From Bradyrhizobium glycinis (GTDB lineage Bacteria; Pseudomonadota; Alphaproteobacteria; Rhizobiales; Xanthobacteraceae): 64,000 bases of DNA. Below are positions 44,583-52,561 of this stretch, piece by piece. The DNA lies in assembly GCF_016031655.1 (NCBI RefSeq), contig NZ_JACCHQ010000012.1:138314-202313 (forward strand). Reading direction: 5' to 3'. Made by a program: the position numbers and the translations under genes. The notes below the pieces were generated by a model. The model was not told where the DNA came from. It saw only the letters and a list, made by a program, of their open reading frames with translations, and searched no databases. Position 1 is the first letter of the stretch. The number at the start of each line of letters is the position of its first letter.

Positions 44583-44918
44583 ATGCGAGCAGAGCGGATC
44601 GCGCTAGGTGTGGCGCTTGCGGTCGGCGGCATCGTGGCGCAGAGCGCTGCATCCGCGCAGGAATACCGCGGCACGATGGAACAGCAGATGGCCTGCACGC
44701 CCGATGTGTGGCGCCTGTGTAGCGATCAGATTCCGGATGTGAACCGCATCGTAGCCTGCTTGCAGCAGAACACGCCGCAGCTTTCGAGCGGCTGCCGTGC
44801 GGTGTTCCAATCCAGCAACCAGGTGCAGCCGCAACAGGTGCCGCGCAATCGCGCCGCGCCGCCACCGCGCTACAACGCTCCGCCGCCTCCACAGCGGCCT
44901 TACGACGAGGATGACTAG
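44583..44918 (+). CDS. Small exported four-cysteine protein
   Basis: A 111-residue exported protein. A signal peptide (about residues 1-26, ending SASAQ) precedes a short domain with four cysteines: ACTPDVWRLCSDQIPD, then IVACLQQNTPQLSSGC. This spacing resembles the Cys-rich repeat seen in small rhizobial periplasmic proteins. The C-terminal third is low complexity, rich in Pro, Gln and Asn, ending in acidic residues. Two disulphides are likely. Function is unknown. It is convergent with the YbaK-like gene, six bases away. Confidence 0.75.
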   Translation: MRAERIALGVALAVGGIVAQSAASAQEYRGTMEQQMACTPDVWRLCSDQIPDVNRIVACLQQNTPQLSSGCRAVFQSSNQVQPQQVPRNRAAPPPRYNAPPPPQRPYDEDD

Positions 44919-44924
44919 CGCCGC

Positions 44925-45392
44925 TCAGGGCCGGTGCTCGCAGACGTCGACCCATTCAGCCGAGGTCAGCTCGGCCATCCGCTCCGGCGTGATGCGCACC
45001 GCGCTGTGGGTCGAGCCTGCGGCTGGCACCACGACATCGAACGCCTTCAGCGAGACGTCGCAATAGATCGGCAGCGGCGACTTCAGGCCGAACGGGCAGA
45101 CGCCGCCGACCTCGTGGCCGGTGATGTCGGCGACCTCCTCCAGACCCAGCATCTTTGGCTTGCCGCCGAACTGCGCCTTGACCTTCTTGTTGTCCATGCG
45201 CGAGGTGCCGGCCGCGACGATCAGGATCACGCGCTCGCCGATCCGCAAGCTCAGCGTCTTGGCGATCCGTCCCGGCTCGACGCCATAGGCTTCGGCCGCC
45301 AGCGCCACGGTCGCGGAGCTGATCGGGGATTCGATGACGGAGATGTCGGGGGCTTTCTCGGCGAAGAAGGCGCGAACGGATTCCAGGCTCAT
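44925..45392 (-). CDS. YbaK/ProX-type aminoacyl-tRNA deacylase
   Basis: A 155-residue protein of the YbaK/INS superfamily, which hydrolyses mischarged aminoacyl-tRNA. Recognisable parts are GRIAKTLSLRIGERVILIVAAG (with the conserved Lys46), DNKKVKAQFGG, VGGVCPFGLKSPLPIYCDVSL and the late AAGSTHSAVRITPERM. Length matches free-standing YbaK proteins. Whether it edits Cys-tRNA(Pro) or Ala-tRNA(Pro) cannot be said. Confidence 0.92.
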   Translation of the reverse strand: MSLESVRAFFAEKAPDISVIESPISSATVALAAEAYGVEPGRIAKTLSLRIGERVILIVAAGTSRMDNKKVKAQFGGKPKMLGLEEVADITGHEVGGVCPFGLKSPLPIYCDVSLKAFDVVVPAAGSTHSAVRITPERMAELTSAEWVDVCEHRP

Positions 45393-45433
45393 TCCGGGCA
45401 GCTCATTCCAATCTTACAGGCGGGCGATGACCC

Positions 45434-46165
45434 CTAAGCGACTCCCGGCAGCTCGGAGAGCGCGCGGACACGATGATCCGGCTCAAAGCCGAGCTCGTCC
45501 ATCTGGGTGCGGATCGCCCTAAACATGGTGAGCGGTGCCACGAGTTCGGTCTCGACGCAAGCCAGCGCCATGGCTTCGGGCGTCACCCGCTCGATCCAGG
45601 CGACCTTCAGCCCGAACGATTTCGCCCCGGCAGCGTCCCAGGGATTGGAGGAGACGAACAGAACCTCATCAGGCGCGGTGCCGAGCACCTCGCCGATCAG
45701 CTCATAGGCCTGTGGGCTCGGCTTGAAGACTTTCTTCGCGTCGACGCTGATCGTGGCATCGAGCAGGCGGTCGAGCCCGGAATTGCGCACCAGCGCATTG
45801 AGCATGTCCGGGCTGCCGTTGGAGAGGATGGCGAGCTTGCGCGGCCTGAGCGCGGTGAGGGCTGCGGTCGCGTCCGAATAAAGATCGAGATGCAGGTACT
45901 TTTCAATGATGCGCTCGAACGCCTCGTCCTCATAGGTCAGCCCGAGCACACGCAGCGTATAGGCGAGCGAGTCGCGGGTGACGACGGCAAAATCCTGGTA
46001 GCGCCGCATCAGCGAGCGCAGCCAAGTGTATTCGAGCTGCTTGATACGCCAGACCTGCGTGATGATCGCGCCATAGCCCGGAAACGCATCCTCGGTGACG
46101 TCAGCGACCGACTGGATGTCGTAGAGCGTTCCGTAGGCGTCGAAGACGACGGCTTTGATGCTCAT
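45434..46165 (-). CDS. Haloacid dehalogenase, type II (L-2-haloacid)
   Basis: A 243-residue HAD hydrolase. Motif I is VVFDAYGTLYD with nucleophile Asp9, motif II LAILSNGSPDML, motif III Lys in VFKPSPQAYELIGEVLG, and motif IV VSSNPWDAAGAKSFGLKVAWIER. The SSNPWDAAGA form is the signature of L-2-haloacid dehalogenases rather than general phosphatases. It hydrolyses short 2-haloacids with inversion. ATG 46165 (MSIKAVVFDAYG) is the natural start. It is the only dehalogenase in the window and stands alone. Confidence 0.93.
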   Translation of the reverse strand: MSIKAVVFDAYGTLYDIQSVADVTEDAFPGYGAIITQVWRIKQLEYTWLRSLMRRYQDFAVVTRDSLAYTLRVLGLTYEDEAFERIIEKYLHLDLYSDATAALTALRPRKLAILSNGSPDMLNALVRNSGLDRLLDATISVDAKKVFKPSPQAYELIGEVLGTAPDEVLFVSSNPWDAAGAKSFGLKVAWIERVTPEAMALACVETELVAPLTMFRAIRTQMDELGFEPDHRVRALSELPGVA

Positions 46166-46330
46166 CGGCTGTCCTTCCAGGGCGCTGTGATCACTCGAAA
46201 CTCCGATCGGGAGTGTGCACCATGCCAGCTTATCAAAGAACAACGGAAGTCTGCCACTGCGATAATGACCGGCGCTTCCTGGACCCGAAGCGGAATCGGA
46301 GCTCACCTCCAAGTACCTGCGTAGCCGCCG

Positions 46331-46942
46331 CTATTTACGGCGAAACGAGTCCAGCAACCCCTCTATGATCTTGCGACCGAGAACGCGGGTTTTTTTGGGG
46401 TCGGACGCCGTTGGAAGCTTGATCGACAGCTCGCAAATGACCGCGTCAAGCATGTGTCCGAGCAGATCGATATCATCGAAGACCAGCTCGCCTTCGCGCT
46501 TGAGCACCCTCAGCGTCGCCTTCAGAAGCGCCATTGGGTACTGCTCTTCGATCTCTGCGAAGCGGGCATTGCCTAGAACGACCGGTGCTTCTTGAACCAC
46601 AATTCGCGCGTAAGCAGGCTCGATCGAAACATCCAGATATGCGTCGATGCCGGTGTAGAGCCGCTCCCAGAGTTTCGACTTCCGCTTGGAGATCTCCTGC
46701 ACGCGTGCAGCGGCATCCGATTGAAGCGAAACGACGACGGCGTCGAACAGAGCCTTCTTGTCCTCGAAGTGGTGATAGAAGGCACCGCGCGTCACTCTTG
46801 CAGCTCTTGAAATCGCTTCGATGCCCGCGGCCTGATAGCCCTCACGGGCGAATATTTCCCGCCCCGCAGCAAGCAACGCTTGCCGGGTTGCTTCCGCATA
46901 TTCCTCACGGCGCGTTCGTTGGTCATTTGCAGCCTTGTTCAT
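46331..46942 (-). CDS. TetR-family transcriptional repressor
   Basis: A 203-residue regulator. The helix-turn-helix region reads ALLAAGREIFAREGYQAAG, then IEAISRAARVTRGAFYHHFEDK. The C-terminal ligand domain (about 70-195) is of the TetR_C type common in redox or lipid-responsive members. ATG 46942 (MNKAANDQRTRR) is chosen; the frame is open upstream, but that stretch covers the operator region and the divergent gene. The shared gap holds three ACATAC-type sites, so it probably represses itself and the SnoaL-DUF3237-aquaporin operon. Confidence 0.93.
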   Translation of the reverse strand: MNKAANDQRTRREEYAEATRQALLAAGREIFAREGYQAAGIEAISRAARVTRGAFYHHFEDKKALFDAVVVSLQSDAAARVQEISKRKSKLWERLYTGIDAYLDVSIEPAYARIVVQEAPVVLGNARFAEIEEQYPMALLKATLRVLKREGELVFDDIDLLGHMLDAVICELSIKLPTASDPKKTRVLGRKIIEGLLDSFRRK

Positions 46943-46949
46943 GGGCCAA

Positions 46950-47025
46950 TTACATACCGCTTGACAACTCATATGCAAATTGAATATCACATACACATAG
47001 TATGTAATATTCCCATGGTATGTTA
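46950..47025. promoter_or_regulatory. Candidate TetR operators (three ACATAC/GTATGT sites)
   Basis: The central site ACATAC-ACATA-GTATGT (46989-47005) is a perfect inverted repeat. Outlying half-sites TTACATACC (46950-46958) and GGTATGTTA (47017-47025) are near-complements of each other and flank it. All lie between the divergent tetR and SnoaL-like genes. Confidence 0.7.
46961..46989 (+). promoter_or_regulatory. Candidate promoter for the SnoaL-like operon
   Basis: TTGACA at 46961-46966 matches the -35 consensus. Seventeen bases later comes ATATCA (46984-46989), a weak -10. The central TetR palindrome starts at the last -10 base, so bound repressor would block RNA polymerase. Confidence 0.4.
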
Positions 47026-47042
47026 GACTGGAGGAAGTTGCC

Positions 47043-47492
47043 TTGAATGGAGACCGGATGTTCGAGCTGGCCCAGGGGTTGGCTGCTGCCAAGAGCCGGC
47101 AAGACGTTGCCTCTGCACTTACCTTTCTCGACAGCGACATGGTGCTCGAAGGACCCGCGTTCGGCACCCGTGCAAAAGGACTTGCGGAAAACGAGGCGGC
47201 GCTGGCGCGGTTTTTCAAGTCGTTCCCGGATTACAACGTCGTGCTGTCCGGCCACGCCAACGACGCCGAGACGCTGGTCTGCTGGGGAGAGGCGCGAATG
47301 ACCATGACGGGAGACCGTTTTGGGGTCACTCCCAACGGAAAGCGCGCCGAACTTCCGGTCTTTATCCGCTTCACCTTCCGTAACGACCTGATTGCAAGCG
47401 AATACTTCTTCTTCGATCTCTCGGCCCTGTGCGCGCAGTCGGGAGTCTCGACCGATCAGGTCCGCCAGAAGCTCTTTGGCGAAGTTCTCTAG
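47043..47492 (+). CDS. SnoaL-like (NTF2-fold) protein
   Basis: A 149-residue protein with the cone-shaped NTF2/SnoaL pattern. It starts with helices (ELAQGLAAAKSRQDVASALTFL), then LDSDMVLEGPAFG, an ARFFKSFPDYNVVLSG segment, and a C-terminal sheet around LPVFIRFTFRNDLIASEYFFFDL. Family members include polyketide cyclases and small-molecule isomerases. GGAGG at 47030-47034 fits TTG 47043 (eight-base spacing) and is too far from the in-frame ATG at 47058, so TTG is taken as the start. First gene of an operon with DUF3237 and an aquaporin. The substrate is unknown. Confidence 0.85.
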   Translation: MNGDRMFELAQGLAAAKSRQDVASALTFLDSDMVLEGPAFGTRAKGLAENEAALARFFKSFPDYNVVLSGHANDAETLVCWGEARMTMTGDRFGVTPNGKRAELPVFIRFTFRNDLIASEYFFFDLSALCAQSGVSTDQVRQKLFGEVL

Positions 47493-47522
47493 TCGTCTGA
47501 GCCGGCATCACACGTTTACGCA

Positions 47523-48026
47523 ATGGAGAATGGCACGATGGATCCGCGCATAAGACCGGTTGCCGATATCAAGACGGTGCCGCTGTTCGACATCGTCGTT
47601 GACCTCAATCCACGTGTTTCCTTTGGTGAAACGCCGGTTGGCCGGCGGGTGTTGTTCGGCGCCGCAGGCGGATCGTTCGCCGGAGAGCGCGTGCGCGGTG
47701 AAGTTCTTGCTGGCGGTGGCGACTGGGCCCTGTTCCGGCCCAACGGAGAGATGGCGCTCGACGTGCGGCTGACCCTGCGTACCGACGACAACGAACTGAT
47801 CTACATGACATATGGCGGACGCTGGATCACGCCGCCCGAGCTGAAGGCCGACATGGCTGATCCGGCCAAGCGCTACAGCGTCGATCCCTCACGCTACTAT
47901 TTCCGAACGCAGCCGTTGTTCGAGACCGGCTCGTCCTCCTACGCTTGGATGAATGACATCGTGTGCGTCGGAACCGGATATCTCGTCGAGGGCGCGGTGG
48001 CCTACAAGATCTTTCAGGTTGTCTGA
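47523..48026 (+). CDS. DUF3237 family protein
   Basis: A 167-residue DUF3237 protein, a beta-rich fold of unknown function found near oxidoreductases and SnoaL-like proteins. Marks include VPLFDIVVDLNPRVSFGETPVGRRV, GGGDWALFRPNGEMALDVRLTL, MTYGGRW, and RYYFRTQPLFETGSSSYAWMNDIVCVGTG near the end, which are conserved in the family. It starts 31 bases after the SnoaL-like gene and ends one base before the aquaporin GTG, so co-transcription is very likely. A cytosolic enzyme or binding protein for a small molecule is inferred. Confidence 0.88.
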   Translation: MENGTMDPRIRPVADIKTVPLFDIVVDLNPRVSFGETPVGRRVLFGAAGGSFAGERVRGEVLAGGGDWALFRPNGEMALDVRLTLRTDDNELIYMTYGGRWITPPELKADMADPAKRYSVDPSRYYFRTQPLFETGSSSYAWMNDIVCVGTGYLVEGAVAYKIFQVV

Positions 48027-48027
48027 C

Positions 48028-48861
48028 GTGAAAGCGAGCGAGGGCTCGAGATCCCATTCTCCCGACTTTAGTTTGTCGCAGAGACTCGCGGCGGAGGGAC
48101 TCGGGACCTGCTTTCTACTGATGGCCGTTGTGGGATCCGGCATACTCGGGGCTCGGCTGGCAAGCGGCAATACGGCTATCGCGCTCATTGCCAATGCACT
48201 CGCGACAGCCGCGGCGTTATACGCGCTGATTGAATGGCTGGGCCCGGTATCTGGGGCTCATTTTAATCCCCTGGTGACAGCCGCGCTCGTGATCAGAGGC
48301 GATTTACCGCTTCGAACGGGGGCTTCATACGTTTCTGTTCAGCTCGTCGGCGCCTTGTTGGGAGTGGGCGTGGCGAATGCAATGTTTGCAGCGCCGGTCT
48401 TTTCCGTCTCGGTCAACGACCGAAGCGGCTTTTCCAATTTATTGAGCGAGTTCGTCTCAACATTCGGACTGCTGGGGGCGGTATGGGTTTGCTCACGGCT
48501 TCGTCCGGCATCAGTCGCCGGCGTTGTCGCCGCTTACATCGGCGGTGCTTTCTGGTTCACAGCCACCGACTTTGCCAATCCAGCGCTGACCATCGCGCGC
48601 GCTTTTACCGACTCATTCGCTGGCATAAGGCCACAGGATGTTCTCGGCTTCATCGCAGCGGAGGTCATCGGCGCGGGTGCCGCGGTCGTTGTCTTTGGCT
48701 GGTTGTTGCCTGCACCAGCTGCTGTTCATAGAGCGGCTTCGCCCTTCTATTCGCCGCAGGATACGACGCCTGCTTATGACCAAAGCCGGACTCAGGGCGA
48801 GTTGCGCGAACGCGCAGCAATCGGGGCGGAGAAAACCTCACACGAGTGCAGCGGAAGCTAG
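48028..48861 (+). CDS. Aquaporin / MIP-family channel
   Basis: A 277-residue membrane channel with six spans. The first half-helix motif is NPL (residues 80-82, SGAHFNPLVT) instead of NPA. The second is NPA at 184-186 with Arg191 (DFANPALTIAR). The selectivity filter looks aquaglyceroporin-like or AqpS-like rather than strict water, which is inference. AqpS-type channels conduct methylarsenite and other neutral solutes. The start is GTG 48028 just after DUF3237. The stop overlaps the convergent hxlR stop in one CTAG. Confidence 0.9.
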   Translation: MKASEGSRSHSPDFSLSQRLAAEGLGTCFLLMAVVGSGILGARLASGNTAIALIANALATAAALYALIEWLGPVSGAHFNPLVTAALVIRGDLPLRTGASYVSVQLVGALLGVGVANAMFAAPVFSVSVNDRSGFSNLLSEFVSTFGLLGAVWVCSRLRPASVAGVVAAYIGGAFWFTATDFANPALTIARAFTDSFAGIRPQDVLGFIAAEVIGAGAAVVVFGWLLPAPAAVHRAASPFYSPQDTTPAYDQSRTQGELRERAAIGAEKTSHECSGS

Positions 48862-49304
48862 CCAGTCGACTGACGTCCTCGCCGCGTCCAGGTCGCCCGC
48901 TCGGCGAACACCCGGCTGACCTCCGCCATGTGCTCGGTGCCCCACGTGCAGAGCGGCACGAGGGCCTGGGCGAGGCTATGACCCAAGGGGGTGAGACTGT
49001 AATCCACCCGGGGCGGCACCTCCTTGTAGTCGGTCCGCTTCACCAGGCCATCGGCCTCCAGCTCCTTCAGTTGCTGGATCAGCACCTTATCGCTGACGTC
49101 GCGGACGGCGCGCCGAAGCTCGCCGTAACGGGTCGGTCCGCCCTGGGCGACGAAGTACAGGATCAGCGGCTTCCACTTGCCCGAGACGACCCGCAAGGTC
49201 GCATCCAGGCCGCAGGTGAAGCCGGGCAGATTTGGCGTGCAACGCTGGACGTCTGCTTGAGCTTGCGCCGGCGGGGAGATTGGGTCTGAACGATCTGACG
49301 ACAT
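48858..49304 (-). CDS. HxlR-family transcriptional regulator
   Basis: A 148-residue winged-helix regulator. Conserved parts are TCGLDATLRVVSGKWKPLILYFV, the recognition region YGELRRAVRDVSDKVLIQQLKELEADGLV, and the wing YKEVPPRVDYSLTPLGHSL. Cys31, nine residues before SGKWK, sits where redox-sensing HxlR proteins such as YodB and HypR hold their sensor thiol; Cys22 lies nearby. It is divergent from an SDR gene across 85 bases that hold a dyad. This pairing is common for control of quinone or aldehyde stress genes. ATG 49304 is chosen; GTG 49331 would extend it by nine residues. Confidence 0.92.
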   Translation of the reverse strand: MSSDRSDPISPPAQAQADVQRCTPNLPGFTCGLDATLRVVSGKWKPLILYFVAQGGPTRYGELRRAVRDVSDKVLIQQLKELEADGLVKRTDYKEVPPRVDYSLTPLGHSLAQALVPLCTWGTEHMAEVSRVFAERATWTRRGRQSTG

Positions 49305-49311
49305 TTTTTGA

Positions 49312-49351
49312 GTACTTACCAAAAGGTGCATACTTGTCGATAGGTGGGTAC
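49312..49351. promoter_or_regulatory. Candidate HxlR operator
   Basis: GTACTTACC (49312-49320) and GGTGGGTAC (49343-49351) form an imperfect inverted repeat of 40 bases between hxlR and the divergent SDR. A smaller dyad ACC-AAAA-GGT (49318-49327) sits inside. TACTT-type half-sites are typical for the family. Confidence 0.45.
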
Positions 49352-49389
49352 GCCGCCAGCTCAGTGCAACCTCAATGAAGGAGCACATC

Positions 49390-50124
49390 ATGAGCAGACT
49401 ACAAGGCAAGACGGCAGTGGTGACCGGCGGCGGCACGGGCATCGGATTTGGCGCGGCGAAGCGGTTCGTCGACGAAGGCGCATTCGTCTATCTGTTCGGG
49501 CGACGGCAGGAGCCACTCGACGCTGCGCTCGCGCAGCTGGGGTCCTCGGCGCGTGCCGTCAGGGGATCGGTCACCGACTTGTCCGACCTCGACCGACTGT
49601 ATGCGACGGTGAAAGCCGAACGCGGCAACGTCGATGTCCTGTTCGCCAATGCCGGGACCGGGGCGTTTGCGCCGCTCGGCCAAATCACGCCCGAGCATTA
49701 CGATCAGATCTTCGACGTCAATGTGAGGGGGGTGGTGTTCACCGTGCAGAAAGCCCTGCCGCTGATGCGCCAGGGGTCGTCGATCATTCTGACCGGATCG
49801 AGCACGGGCGTGATGGGAACGCCGCAATTCAGCATCTACAGCGCGACCAAGGCGGCGATCCGCAATCTGGCGCGCAGCTGGGCGCTGGACCTGCGCGGCA
49901 CGGGCATCCGCGTCAACGTGCTGTCGCCGGGGCCGACCAAGACCGAGCTGGCGCTGGAGGTCGTGGGCGAGGAAGCTTTCGATGCACTCGGCAGCGCGAC
50001 GCCCATCGGGCGCGTGGGCGATCCCTCCGAGACGGGCGCGGTGGCAGCCTTCCTGGCCTCATCGGACAGCAGCTACATGACCGGCGGTGAGGTCTTCGTC
50101 GACGGCGGCTTGGCGCAGGTCTGA
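49390..50124 (+). CDS. Classical SDR-family oxidoreductase
   Basis: A 244-residue short-chain dehydrogenase. TGGGTGIG at 12-19 binds cofactor, and FGRRQEP after strand 2 suggests NADP(H). ANAGTG starts at 87. The catalytic residues are Ser138 in LTGSSTG with Tyr150 and Lys154 (YSATK). The end SSYMTGGEVFVDGGLAQV is typical. AAGGAGC at 49377-49383 selects ATG 49390 over ATG 49375, which overlaps the ribosome-binding site. The divergent HxlR gene probably represses it until electrophile stress; the substrate is unknown. Confidence 0.93.
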   Translation: MSRLQGKTAVVTGGGTGIGFGAAKRFVDEGAFVYLFGRRQEPLDAALAQLGSSARAVRGSVTDLSDLDRLYATVKAERGNVDVLFANAGTGAFAPLGQITPEHYDQIFDVNVRGVVFTVQKALPLMRQGSSIILTGSSTGVMGTPQFSIYSATKAAIRNLARSWALDLRGTGIRVNVLSPGPTKTELALEVVGEEAFDALGSATPIGRVGDPSETGAVAAFLASSDSSYMTGGEVFVDGGLAQV

Positions 50125-50131
50125 GGTTCTC

Positions 50132-50330
50132 GTTCACCTCTCCCGCTTGCGGGAGAGGTCGGCGCGTCCGGGCGATGCGAAGCATCGTCCCGCGCGCCGG
50201 GTGAGGGCTTTCTCCTCTTGGAAACTGTCCCAGTGCGGAAACACCCTCTCCCCGACCCTCTCCCGCAAGCGGGAGAGGGAGTGCGCCTCGCCTCCGTTGT
50301 AGCAATCAACCTGGTCTCATCACGCCTTAG
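50132..50330. repeat. Mosaic palindromic element, about 200 bp, copy 3 (reverse orientation)
   Basis: This gap holds ACCTCTCCCGC/GCGGGAGAGGT (50136-50159), GGCGATGCGAAGCATCGTC near 50172-50190, GGTGAGGGCTTTCTCCTC (50201-50218), a segment with GTGCGGAAACACC (50233-50245), and CCCTCTCCCGC/GCGGGAGAGGG (50257-50279). It ends with TAGCAATCAACCTGGTCTCA (50299-50318). The reverse complement closely follows 33597-33757, down to the flanking GATTGCTA segment. Confidence 0.88.
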
Positions 50331-50331
50331 A

Positions 50332-51216
50332 CTAGATCCCCAGCAGTTTGCGCGCGTTCGCCTTCAGCACCTTCGGCCGGATCTCGTCGCGGATGTCGAT
50401 CTTGGCGAAATCCGACAGCCAGCGGTCCGGCGTGATTACCGGCCAGTCCGAGCCGAACAGCATCTTGTCCTGCAGGATCGAGTTGATGTAGCGCACCAGG
50501 ATCGGTGGGAAATACTTTGGCGACCAGCCCGAGAGGTCGATGTAGACGTTCGGCTTGTGGGTCGCGACCGAGAGCGCCTCTTCCTGCCAGGGGAAGGACG
50601 GGTGGGCGAGGATGATCTTGAGGTCGGGGAAATCGGCCGCGACGTCGTCCATGTACATCGGATTGGAATATTTCAGCCGCATGCCCATGCCGCCGGGCAT
50701 GCCGGACCCGACGCCGGTCTGGCCGGTGTGGAACAGGGCGATCGCTCCGCCATTGTTGATCTCTTCGTAGAGCGGGTAGGCCATTCGGTCGTTGGCGTAG
50801 AAGCCCTGCATGGTCGGATGGAATTTGAAGCCGCGCACGCCGTATTCCTCGATCAGCTTGCGCGCCTCGCGGGCCCCGAGCTTGCCCTTGTGCGGGTCGA
50901 TCGAGACGAAGGGGATGAGCACGTCGAGATGCTCGGAGGCGATCTCCAGCATCTCCTCGTTCTTGTAGCGGCGGAAGCCGGTCTCGCGCTCGGCATCAAC
51001 CGGGAAGATCACGGCGGCGATGTTCTTGGAGCGGTAATAGGCCGCGGTCTCCGGCACGGTCGGCGGATGCTTGTGCGGCGACTTGAAATACTCCGCCATC
51101 TGCGCCTGGAAATCGTCATAGCCGTCGTCGGGATGGGTGCCGCAGGGCTCCTCGGCGTGGGTGTGGATGTCGATCGCGACGACGTCGTCGATGTTTGGCA
51201 GCTTCAGCTTTGGCAT
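50332..51216 (-). CDS. Metal-dependent amidohydrolase (ACMSD-like TIM barrel)
   Basis: A 294-residue amidohydrolase_2 family protein. The metal site begins IDIHTHAEEP, with further residues in RGFKFHPTMQGFYAND, ALFHTGQTG and ILAHPSFPWQEEA, and the conserved aspartate in LFGSDWPV near the C terminus. Relatives decarboxylate or hydrolyse aromatic and heterocyclic acids (ACMSD, gamma-resorcylate decarboxylase). The substrate is unknown. ATG 51216 starts MPKLKLPNIDDVVAIDIHTH. It stands alone on its strand. Confidence 0.9.
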   Translation of the reverse strand: MPKLKLPNIDDVVAIDIHTHAEEPCGTHPDDGYDDFQAQMAEYFKSPHKHPPTVPETAAYYRSKNIAAVIFPVDAERETGFRRYKNEEMLEIASEHLDVLIPFVSIDPHKGKLGAREARKLIEEYGVRGFKFHPTMQGFYANDRMAYPLYEEINNGGAIALFHTGQTGVGSGMPGGMGMRLKYSNPMYMDDVAADFPDLKIILAHPSFPWQEEALSVATHKPNVYIDLSGWSPKYFPPILVRYINSILQDKMLFGSDWPVITPDRWLSDFAKIDIRDEIRPKVLKANARKLLGI

Positions 51217-51558
51217 GGGTGTCCTCCCGACGGGTTGCCGAATTGATTATAGGATATAACGAATTTGGCAAGGCGCTGGTGGCGGCGAAAGCGCAGGCGG
51301 CGAAAGTCTTTGCCGGGCCTGACCTGCAATGCGCCGGATCGGGCCGATCCGGCCGCTTCTACTGTGCATGGGGTTGTTTTCGCGATTTTGCTCGTTGGAG
51401 GCCGGGCAGTTAACATTGACATGACCTCCCGCCATGCCTTAAGAACCGCTCCGTCCCGGGCGGTCGGTCCGCCAGCGGGAAAAATCTCATTTTGCCACAT
51501 TCGCGCGTGCCGAAACGGTAGTGCCGAACACGGCCTTTCGAACGTTCAGGATTCTGCC
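51217..51558. other. 342-base gap without a recognised gene
   Basis: Between the amidohydrolase start and rpmJ I see no convincing coding region, tRNA or long repeat. A short A+T-rich stretch (about 51240-51270) near the amidohydrolase start may hold its promoter, and the last 60 bases before 51559 probably hold the rpmJ promoter and leader. Confidence 0.6.
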
Positions 51559-51684
51559 ATGAAGGTCCGTAACTCGCTGAAATCGCTGCGCGGTCGCCAT
51601 CGCGCCAACCGCCTGGTCCGCCGCAAGGGCCGGGTCTATGTGATCAACAAGGTGCAGCGCCGCTTCAAGGCGCGCCAAGGCTGA
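51559..51684 (+). CDS. rpmJ: 50S ribosomal protein L36
   Basis: A 41-residue, strongly basic protein beginning MKVRNSLKSLRGRHRANRL and ending VQRRFKARQG, which is the alphaproteobacterial L36. It binds 23S rRNA in the large subunit. The zinc-ligand cysteines of the zinc ribbon form are absent, so this is the cysteine-free type. As usual in this group the gene is monocistronic, away from the large ribosomal protein operons. Confidence 0.95.
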   Translation: MKVRNSLKSLRGRHRANRLVRRKGRVYVINKVQRRFKARQG

Positions 51685-51801
51685 TCTGAGCGGTTGATCC
51701 TGGCCGGGCGCCTTTCGCGCGCCCCGCAAGACCACGGTCTCACACGAGTTTGACGCCGCCTTTGCTTTGCAAGGGCGGCTTTGCGCGTTTAGACTTTCAC
51801 C

Positions 51802-52437
51802 ATGGCAGTGAGATTCCGCTTCGCGCGCACCTTGTGTCTGGCCCTCGTGCTGGGAACCGCCGGCCTTGCTCCGGCCGCCCTGGCCCAGCAGGTCGAGCCG
51901 CCCGGCAAGCAGAAGAAGCTCCCCGAGGCGCCGTCAAAGCTGCCAAAGGTCGACCGCAGCAAGAATCTCGATTTCCTGTTCGGCGCGCTGAAGGCCGCGC
52001 CCGATGAGGCCAGCGCCAAGCACGTCGAGGCGCGGATCTGGGCGATCTGGCTGCAGACCCCGAGCGACACCGCCGCGCTCCTGATGTCACGCGCCAAGAC
52101 CGCGGTCGATGCGAAGAAGATCGACGTCGCGATCAAGCTCCTGGATTCGGTCATCAAGCTCAGGCCCGATTACATCGAGGCTTGGAACCGGCGTGCGACG
52201 CTCTACTACATGCAGAACGATTATGGCCGCTCGCTCGCGGACATTCAGCAAGTGCTGATCCGGGAGCCCCGCCATTTCGGCGCGCTCGCCGGCCTCGGCA
52301 TGATCATGCAGGAGGTCGGGGACGAGAAGCGCGCGCTCGAGGCCTACCGCAAGGCGCTTGCCGTCAATCCGCACCTGGAAAAGATCCCCGATCAGGTCAA
52401 GGCGCTGACCGAGAAGGTCGAAGGCCGCGACATCTAG
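51802..52437 (+). CDS. Exported TPR-repeat protein
   Basis: A 211-residue exported protein. A signal peptide (about 1-28, ending PAALAQ) is followed by a Pro/Lys-rich stretch and then TPR-like helices. ARTAVDAKKIDVAIKLLDSV-type repeats cover about 85-210, including PDYIEAWNRRATLYYMQNDY and EPRHFGALAGLGMIMQEVGD. About three repeats give a scaffold for protein contacts in the periplasm. The partner is unknown. It lies 117 bases after rpmJ on the same strand but is functionally unrelated. Confidence 0.85.
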   Translation: MAVRFRFARTLCLALVLGTAGLAPAALAQQVEPPGKQKKLPEAPSKLPKVDRSKNLDFLFGALKAAPDEASAKHVEARIWAIWLQTPSDTAALLMSRAKTAVDAKKIDVAIKLLDSVIKLRPDYIEAWNRRATLYYMQNDYGRSLADIQQVLIREPRHFGALAGLGMIMQEVGDEKRALEAYRKALAVNPHLEKIPDQVKALTEKVEGRDI

Positions 52438-52561
52438 CTATAACTCGATCATTTCTTGAGCGATCGCGGCCGGCGCGGATTAACCACGATCCGAGTCAGG
52501 GCGTCGCAAGGACTATTGCGGGGCCTGTTACAGGCCTACCTGCATGGCAGGAGCGAAAGCC

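Noticed and set aside
46943..47218. Extended TetR protein starting near 47218
   Set aside because: The extension would cover the operator and the start of the divergent SnoaL-like gene, and reads as low-complexity Ser/Ala.
51217..51558. Possible tRNA or small RNA upstream of rpmJ
   Set aside because: No cloverleaf, no T-psi-C-like arm, and no strong terminator hairpin was seen.
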